Below, piece after piece: positions 38,149 through 52,029 of a stretch of 64,000 nucleotides of DNA; position 1 is the stretch's first letter, and every line of letters begins with the position of its first letter. This stretch comes from Hybos culiciformis (taxonomy: Eukaryota; Arthropoda; Insecta; Diptera; Hybotidae). A program made the translations under genes and the position numbers. The notes under the pieces are model-generated. The model did not search any database. It was not told where the DNA came from and saw nothing but the letters and a program-made list of their open reading frames with translations. The DNA lies in assembly GCA_964007475.1 (NCBI GenBank), contig OZ023274.1:81541303-81605302 (forward strand). Reading direction: 5' to 3'.

Positions 38149-40434
38149 GTTGGTACATTGACATTTAAAGTATGGTCACAAAAAATTTTGTAATTAATTT
38201 TTTTCCCCTTTTTTGAAATTTTAAAATAAATTTGGAATTTATTAAATAAAATTTTTTTTATAACATATGTTGAAAAAAAAAGATGAAAAGAAAACATCAA
38301 AACTTTTTCTGTAAAAAAAGAAAATTCTATAAAAATTTTTATTTTCCAAAAAAAAAAGAAAATATTAGTTATTTCTTAAATATGAAAAGTAATAAAGAAG
38401 ATGAAAATAATAAGATTAAAAAAATTATAATTAGGATGAATTAAAGATTAGGTTTTATGAATAGAAAAATATATATAATTATTGTCAAAGAAAAACAATC
38501 CTTAATAAATTTTTGGATAACAATGTATATTTTTCGTCTTACCATTATAATTATTAATTTTAAAGTATTTTTCTTGTATGAGATAACAAAGAAATTTGCT
38601 GTAAATATATAACATTACAACGATATATTTAATTCCTGAAAACTTCAAAATGTCAAATACACTATATTAAACACTATATTAAATGATAAACATTTTTATT
38701 AAAATTAATTTATTTTATATTCTTTAGAATAGAGAACAAACGGTAAGCAATTAGGTATTATAAACTTTAATTATTGTTAATAGAAAAGTTCAAGGTGTGT
38801 ACATATATAAATTTGTATAAATTTAATCAATAAAAAAAAATTAAAGTAGAATATTGTTAATCCTGAGATTTGACTTTTTTTGCTTGAAATTTTTGCACAT
38901 TAAATAAGCTAGTAATGCGAACAATTAATACATCTTCAAGACAATAGTCTTTCGAATTGATCGCATATCATGACCTTTAATTTATTTGGAAGCACTCAAT
39001 GGCGCATTTTAATTATTATTGGACAATGCACAAGGCCAATGACGTTTCGATGAATATTATTATCGTAAGTAAGTATCTAAAAAATAATAATGTTTTATTT
39101 TTTATTTTAAGTATTATTTTCCTAGACAGCGATTCATTAAATATTCTAGAGCAGATGCCTGAAAATATTATAAGCTTTATTATTTTATCTCCATAAAAAC
39201 CAAAAAAAAAATTTTTTTGTTGTTTGTCATCAAAAATACTATAAAATGTTTAATTTTTATTTTTACCATTTTAAGTTCGGAAAACTTTTTTTTTTTTCAA
39301 GAATTATAACATCTCAGCTGAAAATTTGTTCATTAAATCCGTCAAATTTGTATATATGAGAGAAAAATTCTATATACGTTATTACTTCTAGTAAAATATT
39401 CCCATTTGGTTTTTGTAATAATAATTTTATTATATTTTAAACTTTATATTTACTTAATTACTTTAGTACGATGACTTTGATTAATTATACGTTATTTTGT
39501 TCGTATACAAAAGGTGAAGTGTTTATTTAATATTTTGTACATCTATTCATGGTAAAAAAAAAAAAATATATAGGTATATAAATTTCTACAATGTTGTTTG
39601 CTTTTTTTTTGTTTACATTTTGAGTGGGTATATTATGGCCAAAATTTTTAGTGTAGGTATTTAAATTTTTTTTATGAGAAATAATTTTTAATTTTTTTTT
39701 TTTTTTTTGTGAAGAGAATAGAAATAAACTTCAAAATTTCACGGCTCATTTAATTAGAGCTCTTTCTGATAGAATTTGATTTGATTTCCTCCTATAATGT
39801 AAATTATACTTAGGCATATGCATCACTGCTGTTACAGAAAGAGACTAGAAAAGAATTAAAATCTTCGCAAGGATGGATGTTATATACTTAGGTGTACACC
39901 TTAAGGATTAAACTGATCGTTATAGAGTTTGAAAATTAAAAAATAATGGACTAAAATAAATTTGTAATTAAAATTGGTGTTAGCTTGAATAATTTTACAT
40001 ATTTTTACACAAAAAAATAACATCAAGGAATTCAATATGTTTTAATATATATTTTTTAAGCTACCACGATTGTGCTGAATTCAATCACTAAAATATTATT
40101 ACAAGGATTTTTTTTTCACATCAACGCAACATTCAACAATGTTATTCAGCCACCACGAAATGACAAAATAATGTCGCCAATTTGTATATTTAATTTTTTT
40201 TTTTTTTCTTGTTAATTTTACTGTTGTGGTAGCACAAAATGTATAAATATATGTGTAAAGAAAACCTACAATAACCTAAATTAAAAAAAAAAAAAAAAAT
40301 TAGGTTCTTTTATGATTTCTATTCAAGGACTTTATAAATGTACGTATATAAATGGTAAATAATTTTTCTTGAAGTTATGTCGAAACCAAAAGAAAAGATG
40401 GAAAATAATAATAATAACAATATAATAAATATAT

Positions 40435-40474
<40 letters not shown>

Positions 40475-41898
40475 AATAAATAGATTTTAATATTAATTTT
40501 TTTTTTTCAAATATAAAGTATAGGGGAGATAATAATGGAATTTTTTTTTTGTTATATTTTTTTTTTTTTTTTGTCTTATAAATTCTGATTTACCACACTA
40601 GCAGAAAAATACACATTTTTCAATTAAATTTATCTCAAAAAAAAAAAATTGTAGATTTAATTTTCTTTTAAATTATTATTATTATTATCATTATTATTAC
40701 TATTATTATTGTTAATGCTGTAGCATTGTTTTTTCTTTTTTTTTTAAATATTTTTCCAGAAACAGGAAAATGAATGAAACACATGTACCTACTTACATAA
40801 CAATAAGGATTGGTACTTCATTGGAAATATTTATTGGAAAAGCTTTTAATTTTTGTTTTTAATTTTTAGTGAGAAAATTTCTCCATTAGAAAATTTTGGC
40901 GCGCAAGCGTATTTTATGCTATCCCACGTTTTTCCTTTTTTATTTTTTTTTTGATAGTTCCTTGGGGAAATTTATATTAAGTATTTGGGAGAAGAAATTA
41001 TAAAAAAAAAAAACAAAAGCTTTAAAATGTGTGTAAAACAAGTTAATAATAATAAAATTTTTCTTGTTTTTTTTAATAATTATTAGCTTGATTTTATGTT
41101 TTTTTTTCAAATCTGGTCCATCATAGGTCAAGAATAATGTTAAAAAAAGTTTTCTAATTTTTCTCTCCCCTTTCTTGTGTTAGCTAGTGCGATATAGCTA
41201 ACATAATAATTATTTGTTTATAAGAAAAAATATATAGAAATTATATAGTATACCTAGATCGAAATAAACTTGTTACATCATTACACGCCCTTTGATAATG
41301 TAAAAAAAAATTATTTATATACTTTATATAAGGCCCTTTTACAAGACTAGAATAACTAATTTTTATAAGTTAAAGTTAAAAACTTGTGTGTAAAACAAAT
41401 TTAATAATTTCAATTTAATTTTCCTTCAAACTTAAAAAACTTATAAAGAGGGTGAAAAAAAAATTAATAAAATTATCAAAGGACTCTGTCCAAACCGAAA
41501 CATTTTTAAAGTATCTACAGAAAAAAAAAAATAACATTTCATATGTACATATTTATTCTTAACTTAGAATGAGGAAATACATAAAAAAATAAAATTCTAG
41601 TAAATTTACCTAAGAATAGTATTTTTTCTTTGATCCTTTTAACACACAGGATAATGTCATTTAAAGTCCTTTGGGATGATAAGATTTATATTTATATTAG
41701 AAAGTAATGGGTCTCATTATATCAAAGATATAATAGAAAAAAAAAATGTTTTTGTTTACTTTATATGGTATTAATTATATCTTATTTCACTAATTATTTT
41801 TATATTATATATACTACAAGCAATTTATATACACTATAGGCAATTTATATTGTAAATGTGAAATGTGTATATGTATAAAAGAGAAAACATTATGAATT
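38149..41898. other. AT-rich non-coding stretch 3' of exon 5
   Basis: It would hold the next intron or 3'UTR of the minus-strand gene. No further exon was recognised. Simple repeats: TA tract at about 40438-40470 and an ATT-rich run near 40673-40720. Confidence 0.5.
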
Positions 41899-42045
41899 TT
41901 ATTTTTTCCACTTACCCATATCATCTATAATAGGAGCCATTCTTAAAGTGATACCTACTAACATTAGGCACATTAAAAGAAGCAAAAATGCAGTTGCTAT
42001 TATTGTCCATCTAGCTCTTTGAGGAAGATCATCGGGATCGATAAC
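41899..42045 (-). CDS. Exon 5 (residues 600 onward), transmembrane segment
   Basis: The exon starts after the acceptor AATACAG (CTGTATT on the plus strand) and encodes VIDPDDLPQRARW, a ~21-residue hydrophobic helix, then LRMAPIIDDM. A consensus donor (GG then GTAAGT at 41915-41910) leaves phase 1. If it is not used, the frame adds GKWKK and stops at 41899. Confidence 0.85.
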   Translation of the reverse strand, partial: VIDPDDLPQRARWTIIATAFLLLLMCLMLVGITLRMAPIIDDMGKWKK

Positions 42046-45000
42046 CTGTATTGAAGAACACATAATAAAAATTTTGATTAAATTTAAATTTTCAAAAAGT
42101 GAAAATTGCATGCCTTAGTATTGTTTGAAAACAAAATTGTTTTTTCCTTTAGTTATTTAGGACAAAAATCTGGATACTTAATTGACTCTAAATTTTTATT
42201 GAAAATTAATACGAGAAATCTTACTTTTCAGAGCTAATATCAATAATTAAATTAAGGATATTTTGTATAATTTGGACTTAAATAAATCATAATAATATTT
42301 TTACAAATTAATTTGGATTTAAAATAAACAAAATAATTTTTAAAAAATATAAAAACTATTATTAATATCATTTTAGGAACATCTTCTTGGACATTATAAT
42401 TAACATCTGCCCTATGGACAATTTATGGAGTAAATAATAAATCAATATTTATTTTATAATAATTTGTATGATTAAAAATATTGAAAAAATAAATACATAC
42501 ATAATTTTTGAATTTTATTTAATATTTTCTATTTCTATAAATTTGTTCCAGACTTGAGACTCACTATTATTTATTGTGTAAAGTAAATTACATGATACAA
42601 ATTAAATAAAACCATTAAGCAAGGAAACTATTTTCATTAACATTGTTCTAATCTTAAAATGCTGTTTATACTCATTTATAAAAATATATTTATCTATCAA
42701 ATACTTTTTCAATTTAATTTAGAATCACTTTATAAATAGTTTGAGATTTCACATGATAAGTTTTTTTTTAAATGATTACCGTTCTAAGCAACATGAAAAA
42801 TATTTTATTATGTAATTTTTCTGTATAAAATATATAGAAATCATTTCGCCAAAAAATATAATTTCTCGAAAATTTTTTATTTATGGAATTTAGATTTTAG
42901 AAAATTTTTTGATAAAAAATATTCAGATAATTTTAAGAGGAAAAACAAAAACAAAAATTAATTTCATTTTTCGATTAAACTCTATAAATCTCAAGAATAA
43001 TCCTTTTCAATAAATCTGATTAAAAATATTTTATAAAGGTTATACACTTATAATAAGGATATTTTTAAAATATTAAATTACTGAAACATTTTTGTATTTG
43101 ATATTATTTAATGTTAAATACCTTTTAAAACTTTACGAGATAAATATTATTTCTATAGAAATTATTTCACTATATATATATATATACAAGAGTGAAAAAT
43201 AATTGATGAAAATATTAAAAATGGGTTATTATTATTTAACGAGCAAAATGTAGTTAAATGTTTAGTTAAAATATTTATTATTATTATTATTTATTTCATC
43301 GTTCATATAATTCTTAACAATTCATAAAATAGTACAAGAGATAAAGATACAAATATCTTAACCAGCTCGTTAAAATATTTAAATACAGCGATATGCAAGC
43401 TGAAAAACAAAATTAAGTAAGAAACAATGTGGATTATCAATTACAAAACAGGTTCCTCTGAACAGACTAAAATACCGCCAAATTCTTTAATACTACTTAA
43501 ATATTTTATAAGTACATTTTAAATATTAGGTAAAATACTGATGAAAGCAAAATGTATTAATTTAAAATTTGATTTAATGTTAAACTCTTTATTCTATCCC
43601 TTAAATTTCACGGTTTTCAATTTTAATCCTTTAAATATTTAAATTAAAAATTTTTTTATTATTTTTTTTTTCTAATTATTACTAAGAAATTATTACTAAA
43701 TTTTCTATATTTTTATATACGGAATGATATAAATAAATTCCCAAAATTTAATGGTATTTTAACAGTACTAGACAATTATTGAAAATCGAATAAGAATTAT
43801 TTTCCTGAATCTAATTTAAAGTAATAAAACAAGTTGATGCCAATTAAAAATTCGCTGAAATAATTTTTTTTAATTACCTTGACCTTTTGAGTGTCCAAAT
43901 CTTGAACCAAAATTTTTGGTTTCTTTTGCCGATGCTTCTTTTTGTGTTTGTGATGTCTAAAAAAAAAAAAGAAATAAAATTATTTGTTGATTAAAAAATA
44001 CTTAGTTAGAAAATGGTAAAATAAAAAATACATTTAAGTGTAACATAATAAAATTATAATTATGAAATTCCATTCGTCAACTCTAGTAATATATGTATAC
44101 AATTAATAATAAAATATTACCTATGCTTATGGGTTCGTTGAGCAGGTAAAATATTTTCTAAATCACAATTTTTATCATTTTCAATAGCTAAATTTACATC
44201 ATATCGATAATCTTCATTGTAGTGTATTTCTCTAAAAAAAAAATAAAATTAAAAATATGATGTGGTTACATGATGTATAATAATGTATATTTTAATTATT
44301 TTTTTTTATTACTATATAGTATATACGATAAAATAATATTTTAAATATTTTTTTCTTGCTATTAAGCTTACATTGGTTGATTTGGTGGCATAGTCAATAT
44401 ACAATGTTGCAAACCCCCTGATGACGGATACACCAATACTGGATCTGAACAACGATGATATCGTTCTAAAAATATTTCATTAAGAAAATATTTAATTAAA
44501 TTTTTTATTATTAATATTATTAAATTTTTAATAAATTAAAAAATTCATTTGGTTGGGGGGATAAAATCAATTTCAAACATTATTTAAATTTTAAATTAAT
44601 CGACAGAAATTTAGAAACTCCTTAAATCTTGATCTTATATATAAATAATGAAAATTTCTTAATTTACCTAGACCTAGACAGTAGAAGGCTCAAAATCGTC
44701 ATTAATTTTTTTTTTGCATTTCTGACTTTTGACATATAATATATAATATTAAAGAAAATCAATTCAATTAAAATTTAATACTTGAAAATATTATTTGCGA
44801 TTCGCGTTTTGCACATTTTTATCTGTTTTAGGTCATTATTATTATATATATCAAACAAATAGTTTTTTATAACGAAGGAAATGAAAGAAAAACTGCAGCA
44901 CTTATTGCATTTGAAAAAAAAAGGATAAAAAAAAGGATGTCATAAAAATATTACCTATATATTCTATTTTTTATTTAAATTAATTTTTTCTTTTAATTCA

Positions 45001-48000
45001 AGCAAGCCCAATGTCTGTTTTTGTTGTTGCCACAAACATAAAATGAAGAACCATAACAAGATTGTAATTTCCTTTGAACATTAAAACTCTTTGGATAATA
45101 TTTTCAATATTATTTTCTTAATAACCAGAGGTCCTTAAAGTTCAACAACCAAAAAAAAAAACTATGTAAATTATTTTCAAAGTAAAAGTTAAAGAAAATT
45201 TTAACAAAATAATTAAAAAAAAAAAAATTATTATAAAAAACTTGTCAAAGTAAAATTATTATTTGCTATTCATTTTAAATTTACTTTTTACACCTCCGCA
45301 CACATTTACAAAGTTTTTTCAAAAAAAAAAAAAGTGATGGAAATAAAATACGAAAAATAAAGTTTTTATTTTATTTTATAAATTATAATTTAAAAAGAAA
45401 ATATTTAGAACAGTATCTAATAAATGAAGTATATGGCCCCGTTTTCAAGATTTCAATTCATATACCAGTTTTGATTGAAGTCTAAACATTTCCTTCTTCA
45501 ACATCAATACCAATTTTAATGGAAAACCCGTTTCAGGCCCCAGTCCGAATCTTTGGACACATCGGGATCTTTATATTTTTTTAGTTTCCATATATAAACA
45601 ACCATCTTCTCAACCATCCGAATTCATTCAAAAAATTAATTAATATTTCAAATCTTCCCATGTCGAAAACATTTAACTCCTTTGTCCGGACTTGGAGAAT
45701 ATCATTGTTTGTCTAGAAATTTTGAACGAAATTACGCTTATGTTGGTTTGAAAACGATCGAAATCGGCCAAGTAGTTTAAAAGCATTTAAGTCCGGGACA
45801 GACGGACGGAAGGACATACAGTAAAAAAATATACTTCGTTTTTTCATTTTTCATGAAAGAGAAAACTTTTGAAAAGTGTGCAGTGTTTTTTTTTTTTTAT
45901 TTATAATTTTTAATTATATCCTTTTTCTATTATTCTATAAGAAGATGGTTTTAATTACTTGTTAAGGATATTTAAAAGAAAAACTTTTAAAAGGAGAAAA
46001 ACTAGAAGAATATTTCTAAAGTTTTATTTTCAAAGTTGACATAAGATTAAAAATATTTTGAATTAATTTACAGGAAGAATACATAAAAATAAAATAATCA
46101 CTCAAATGCTTTAAAGATTATTTAAAAAAAAAAACTTTAGTCAAAATATTTAATGACTTAAGTAAATTCAATTTTAGAACAATGCATTTAAATCACGCTA
46201 AAATTGCTTAATGTATAAGTATAAGAATCTAATTCAATATTCAACTATTGATTAAAAACTTTACAAATATTGGACTCTACAGATTAATCTAATGTGATCT
46301 AGGATCTTATTACAATTTTTTCTTTCTCGAAGTGAAATTATTTGAAAAAAGTTTATTTGAGGCCATTTTCTTTCAATGATCAAGGACATTGAAAACATTT
46401 AAAAAATGGATAATGAAAACGTATATTGTCCTTGGCCTCTAATATTCAGCTAAGATAACCAAGTTTAAAAAATTGGATAACTCGAAATTGGGTACTCAAA
46501 TAATATGAATTGTGTTTCTGGTACTATTAATGAAAAAAACAAATTAAAAAAATATTTAATAAAATAATATTGAAACAAATTAATTTTTATTTTACGTTTA
46601 TAAAACTTTTTTGATACAATAACTTTATTCTTTTTAGTGTATTAATAAAAAAAGCCAGCAGTGCTTTGATAAAAAGAAAATCAAAAGGAAAAACAAAAAT
46701 CTACTTAGAGGATCCTAGGTAATAAATTTAATGTTAATCTAAACGATTTTTGTTTTTTTTTTTTTTATGCGAAAATTTTGAAAAGAAAATGTTTTCTTTT
46801 TCAATTAAAATTCTTATTTTGTTTTTCCTTCACTTTATAATTGAAATTGTTTTTCTCTTTTTCTTTAAGTATATAATATAGAATGAATTGAATTTGTTTT
46901 TAAAAAGGTTGTTATTATTTTTGGATTTATGTACTATGATGTTTTAATATTTAATAAAAATCCTCAATTTGTGTGGTATATCGATTCAATAATTTTTAAT
47001 TATTACTGGACAATATTAGCTTAAAGGTATTAAAAGCCTAAACCGATTTACATTAAAAATTATTGATAAAAATTTATTAAGTATATATATTTATTACACA
47101 TTATAACTTACTGTATTTTCGTTTTCGTTTTCTGTATTCATCATCACTGCTACAATGATCATTATTAGATCTAACTAATTTCGTACGTATTTCTTTTTCT
47201 CTAGTTTTAGTTGATGCACAACAGCCAATCGGTCCTGCACTTGATGCTGTTGATGTAGAAACCATACGTTGCAATTTTGAAACATTTTCGGATACTGTAG
47301 TAGCTGTTATAATTGTTGTTGATGTTGTAACAATTGATTTAGGAACTACAATATTTTTATTATTAACAGAATTATTTTTACTACTAATTGATTTTTTTAG
47401 AACACTACTTTGTGAAACGGCATCAACAGTATCTGATTTAGTATCAAGATTCGTTTTTTGATTTATTTGTGATTGTTGTTGTTTTTCTTGAACATTGCTA
47501 ATAAGACTATTACTATCTAACCGATTATTCGCATTATTATTATTATTATAATTATTATTCGATATAACTAATATACTAGTGCTTTTTGATTTTTTATTAT
47601 TATTACTATTATTATTATTATTATTAAAAATTGGAAATGCGTCCGTTTGCGACTCTGTTGTATTATTTAAAACGAATGTACTAACTGTTAAATTGGCACT
47701 ATCTTCAGATGTATTCTGTCTAGATAAAAAATTAAAACGATTTATATCTGAATTTCGTAAATTATCCATATAAGACACTTGACTTTGTTTTATAGATAAA
47801 AATTTTTCAGGCCGTGGTAATATAGGACTACATTGTGCACTTATTGATCTAGCTTCCATAATGCGTTTACGCATTAATAAATCTTTATCAATTAAATAAT
47901 TATTAGTTAAATCATCTTGAGGATAGGGTAAACTTTCAATACTATCTTTAATTGATGTTATGCTACCATCAGCTTGAGTTGTTGTTAAATCTAAATTAAT

Positions 48001-48624
48001 TGAACCAGCAATTGAATCGGCGTTAGTAGATTGATTTGAATCTTTTTCATCTTCAAATAGACTTTTAGAATCAGCTTGATGATGTGTCACTGCTTGAACT
48101 ATTAAATTTTGCGGTTCTTTTTCCAATGATGTGGAATTATTACTGTCTTCGGATTTATGAACATATATTTCTGGTGAACTGTCCGAGTCATTACGTGATC
48201 CATGAGAATGCGATATTTGTGATACGGAGCATTCACCCGGTAGTCTTGTTTCACTTCTACTTTCATCATAAATTTGTGATATTCCTTCTCCGTGTTCGAT
48301 ATCTCTTTCGTGTTCTTGACATAAAATTCGTTCTTCAAAACTTTCCGGCCCTTTTTGATTCTCTCCAGATTCGTCTTCATCATTTTTACCCTTTTCAATA
48401 TCTAATATGCCACTGCATATTGAGGATTTTTTCGAATTAGTACATGTACAAAATACTTTTTTTCCAAAAATAATGCGACGAAACGATTTGTGGCGTTTTA
48501 GACGTTTCTTTTCTTCACAATCACGTTTAATGGCCGATATTTTATTTTCAATTAACGAAGAAAATACTTCCTCATATTTCAATGTGTCTGTATCACTGGT
48601 ACAAACAGCTTTATCAACCATCAT
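41899..48624 (-). CDS. Uncharacterised single-pass membrane protein, five joined exons
   Basis: Coding exons on the minus strand are 48624-47112, 44465-44372, 44231-44121, 43956-43878 and 42045-41916 (or to the stop at 41899). All junctions are GT-AG and the phases (1, 2, 2, 0) join without a stop, giving 642 residues to the last donor or 647 if read through. An in-frame TAA ten codons upstream supports the start. A second Met follows at once. Residues 1-500 look disordered: acidic, Ser/Thr-rich, with poly-Asn runs. A His/Lys-rich cluster lies around 570-588. A hydrophobic segment at about 612-633 follows the basic motif QRARW and precedes LRMAPIIDDM. There is no signal peptide, so the long N-terminal part is probably cytosolic and the protein is anchored near its C terminus. 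The C-terminal exons look more conserved in character than exon 1. I do not recognise the family. Confidence 0.85.
43878..43956 (-). CDS. Exon 4 (residues 573-599), His/Lys-rich
   Basis: 79 nt between a poly-T acceptor and a GTAATT donor. It encodes RHHKHKKKHRQKKPK and then ILVQDLDTQKVK, and ends in phase 0. The strongly basic cluster could be a nuclear-localisation, nucleic-acid-binding or phospholipid-contact segment; the sequence does not decide. Confidence 0.85.
44121..44231 (-). CDS. Exon 3 (residues 536-573)
   Basis: 111 nt between a T-rich acceptor (CTAAAAAAA on the plus strand) and a GTAATA donor. It encodes an acidic segment (EIHYNEDYRYDVNLAIEN) then ILPAQRTHKH. Using the alternative AG two bases downstream gives an immediate stop, which fixes the acceptor at 44231. 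Confidence 0.85.
44372..44465 (-). CDS. Exon 2 (residues 505-536)
   Basis: 94 nt between a TTTTAG acceptor and a GTAAGC donor. It encodes KRYHRCSDPVLVYPSSGG followed by LQHCILTMPPNQP, with little low complexity. It enters in phase 1 and leaves in phase 2, joining exon 3 to make an Ile codon. Confidence 0.85.
45430..45835. repeat. Transposable-element remnant in intron 1
   Basis: A patch of clearly higher GC than the surrounding intron contains ACGATCGAAATCGGCCAAG, TAGTTTAAAAGC and GGGACAGACGGACGGA. This order of blocks is common in 3' parts of dispersed insect repeats, from general recollection. No coding domain could be read, so the class is left open. Confidence 0.45.
47112..48624 (-). CDS. 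Exon 1 of the membrane-protein gene (residues 1-504)
   Basis: The 1513-nt first coding exon ends at a perfect GTAAGT donor (47111-47106) after KRKRKY, in phase 1. Without splicing the frame stops at 47101. Features: a basic stretch at residues 39-50 (KKRLKRHKSFRR), a CTC motif at 59-61, many acidic and Ser residues, Asn runs near 330 and 355 encoded by AAT/AAC repeats, a short Gln run, and a Thr-rich patch. A possible 3' splice site (CCAATAG) sits just before the ATG, so untranslated exons may lie upstream. Confidence 0.9.
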
Positions 48625-48649
48625 TTTTCTATTGGAATTATGTTGGTTT

Positions 48650-51600
48650 GTTTAAAATCAAATTTCCATTCCTTAAAATTATTACTTAGTTTCATTTTCT
48701 GACTAACAAAACATGAAGGAAATATAATATTTATGAGCTCTTAAAAACTTAATAATAATTATTTTTGTTGATGATATTGCAGGATCGATTATTAGTTCAG
48801 CATTATTTCAAATGACAGTAAGTCTGAAAATATAGAAGAAAAAAGTACTAAATTTAAAGAAAACTTTCTACATTAAAAATTACAATAAAAGTTAAAGGGA
48901 GAATTTTTCGAAGAAAACAAACAAAAAATGTATTTTATTATTTTTATTATGTATTTTTTCATAAACTAAAGTAAACAGCAAATAAAAATTACATAGTTTT
49001 GATCTGATGATGAATATATGAAATCAATATGTCGAATTCAAAAATGTTGAATTATTTATATATAGATACAATATTATTTTGGTTTTTAGTATCTTTGCGA
49101 TTAATAGTAATTTTATTAATAGAATAAACTTAAATTAATTATATAAATACTATATAGATATCAAGAAACAAAATAATACTTGAACACGATGGCTATCTCT
49201 GTTGTGTAATTATTTATACATTTATTTTATTAGTAAAAAAAATCTTAAATTTATTTGTATTACAAAATTCTAGATAATTAAAGATATTAATGACACAAAA
49301 TTCCGACAATTACTTTACATTTTACTTCTTTCAAGTAACTAGAAGTAATTGTTGACAAAAGTAAATTTCTACAAATTTAAATTACTACAATGATTTCAAT
49401 TACTTCATCTCATTAATAATTTAATTTAGAAATAAAAATTATTCACTTTTATGGTACAAAATTTTCTTCCAAACGAAATATTTATTTCATTCTAATGAAA
49501 AAGAAAAAATGTTTTTCTTTAAAAAAAATACGCATGTATTGGACACCACTAACTTGTCAAAAAGAATATTGTCGCAAAAAAATAAAAAATAAAAAATAAA
49601 AAATTTTACCTTGAATTGTTGATTTCAATAATGTTCTAAAAATGTTATTAGGTATTTATTAGTCGCAAACAAAATTGAGAAGTTTACATAACGTATGTTT
49701 TCGTGATAGAATCTTTTTTCTTTTATAAATTGTTTGTCCTTATTAAGCATTTTATTATGATATCTGATCGATATACCTATTAATAGAAATTGCTTTTAAG
49801 ATTTTAATGTTTTGAACGATAATTAGATTAAGTTTAATGGAAAACAATATTAGTTATAATGAATAGAGTTTATTTTTTTTTTTTTAGCTATTTACATTTT
49901 ATTTTTGCATACTAATCTAATAATCTTATAATTATTTCAAGTTTATCTTTCTTACATTGTATGCATAGAATTCTAAATTTTAAATAATAAGACATAAGTA
50001 TGTACTTTGCAAACAATATAATTATTTCCTCGATAATTTGAAGTAGACACAACAAAAATACGGTTTCTTTTGCTTCAATAAAACTTAATCAAAGTCTGAT
50101 TAATTAAACAATTCGATTTCATGCCAATTACTTCAATTTTAATGTAATTTGAACTATGCTTGCGAAAATTTATGCCTAATAAAAAGGATGTGTTTCAATA
50201 AGTCATAAAAGCCACTGGAAACAACAAATTCAAAATTAATGAAACTATTTCATGATTGAAATATTTTTCCAACTACTAATTAATAATATTTCATATAAAA
50301 ATTCATTCACCCCCAGGAATCAGGATATTTAATAAGATCATATTTTAAGTAAAAATAAGTTAATTAATATTAAACTATATATAACGAAATTTAAAAGTTG
50401 AATTAAGTTTACATCCTGCATACATTTTGAGAAGACAAATAAATAAAAAAAAACATTATAAATTGGAAAACACTCAAATTGAGAAATATAAGTAGAAAAA
50501 TCAAAATCTTCAACAAAGTTATGTATGAATTAGCTTCTACTTAATTCAGTGTCCTAAGATCGGAATATAAATTTGTGAATCAAAATATAATATCATTTTA
50601 CATGGGCATAAAATTCACCTATTAATATTGTGATCCGTACAATATAACAGGTGTATAAACAACATACAATGTATATGTACACAATTTGTAAATTTATTGG
50701 AATATTAAAGAAAATATTAGAAAACCTTAAATCAACATTAGAAAACCATAAGCAATAAAATCAAAAATTTATTCATGAATGGAACCCTAATTTGTGGAAA
50801 TGTTATTGAAATTAAATTTATTATTTTCTATATTGAGAATATATAATATTGAAAGCTTAATATGATTTATTGTAATAAGATTCTATTAACTATATTTTTT
50901 CAAGCGTATCCTAAAAATTTATATAGATTTTCGTGTTTTCTATTTTTATACTTATATAAGTTTTTTATTTGGGAAATCTTGATTTAAGCAAAAAATAATA
51001 AATCATTTTTTAATCCACCATGTTTTACTGATACGATGCGAAAATAATAATAAAACATAGAAAAAAAAAAAAGAATTTTCATTTACATTTGAAAATAAAT
51101 TTTCACAAAAAATGAATCCGTAACATGACGATATTGTTGAGGGTGCGATAATATGTAAATAAGAAAGAAAATTTTTTTGAATTTTTCTTTCAATTTTGTG
51201 CTTTTATAAAACATGATTGAGACTAGTTGAATGTTTTTTCAATTGGTCTTCCAAAATAAACTAAATTGAAAACAATGCCCTTTAAAAGTGTTTCAATCAA
51301 ACATTACTACACAACACACTATTCAACTTGTAGGCAATCCTACAAAATATGAATAGAAAAAATTATTTGATGTTTTTCAACCACATTGAAGAACTTGTTG
51401 AAGAACATTACAAACGAGTGAATTTTCAGTTGGTCAATTCAAGTTGATTAAATATTCAACTCGTCTGTATCATTTTTAGTACACTTAATTTTTATAAGTT
51501 CTTGACAATTCGATAATTAACACATTAATATGAAATTTTTTACAAATATCAATAAAAAATTTGAAATAACAAAAACATTCAAAACACATTTATTTTTTGC

Positions 51601-52029
51601 AAATATTCCTGCTAGAGTTAGTCAAGTTTGATTAAATTTCTACAACTATATACTGTTTCTGTACTTTAACATTAGAATATATTAGGCATAAATAAATGTT
51701 ATTGGTAAATATTAATGAAATGTTAAAAAAAAACAAAAGGATTGAGAATAAATATTTTCCACCCTTTTGAAATATTTTTATTAAGTACAGAAATCTTAAA
51801 ACTCGAAGTGTGTAGTGTTAAAAAATGCAAGAACTAATAGAAAGTTTTTGCTATTTCTTTCAAACGTATACAATGAATAAAGTGGGAATATCACAACTTC
51901 GAAATTTTCGTAGAGCCTGAAAAATAAAACAAGGGAACCACTTTTTCGCAAAACTTATAATTCTCTTCAAAATTTTTACAATACTCTTCTCGGCTCTCAT
52001 CCCTTGCTCATTTCCTAATATTAATATTT
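48650..52029. other. AT-rich non-coding stretch 5' of the membrane-protein gene
   Basis: The promoter and any non-coding first exon of the minus-strand gene should lie here or beyond, but no promoter motif can be assigned. A weak, diverged pair of inverted ends (around 51220-51240 and 51445-51466, sharing AGTTGAAT) may be an old MITE. Confidence 0.5.

Noticed and set aside
38950..39196. Plus-strand frame starting ATGGCGCATTTT, with a GTAAGT-like donor near 39063
   Set aside because: The +1 frame also gives a short receptor-like peptide, but both end quickly. No acceptor or family match supports an exon.
40438..40470. TA tract as a replication origin or regulatory site
   Set aside because: It is an ordinary microsatellite in very AT-rich DNA, with no other supporting signal.
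47579..48655. Plus-strand frames opposite exon 1 (including a Leu run)
   Set aside because: They are antisense shadows; the Leu run is the complement of the AAT/Asn repeat of the real gene.
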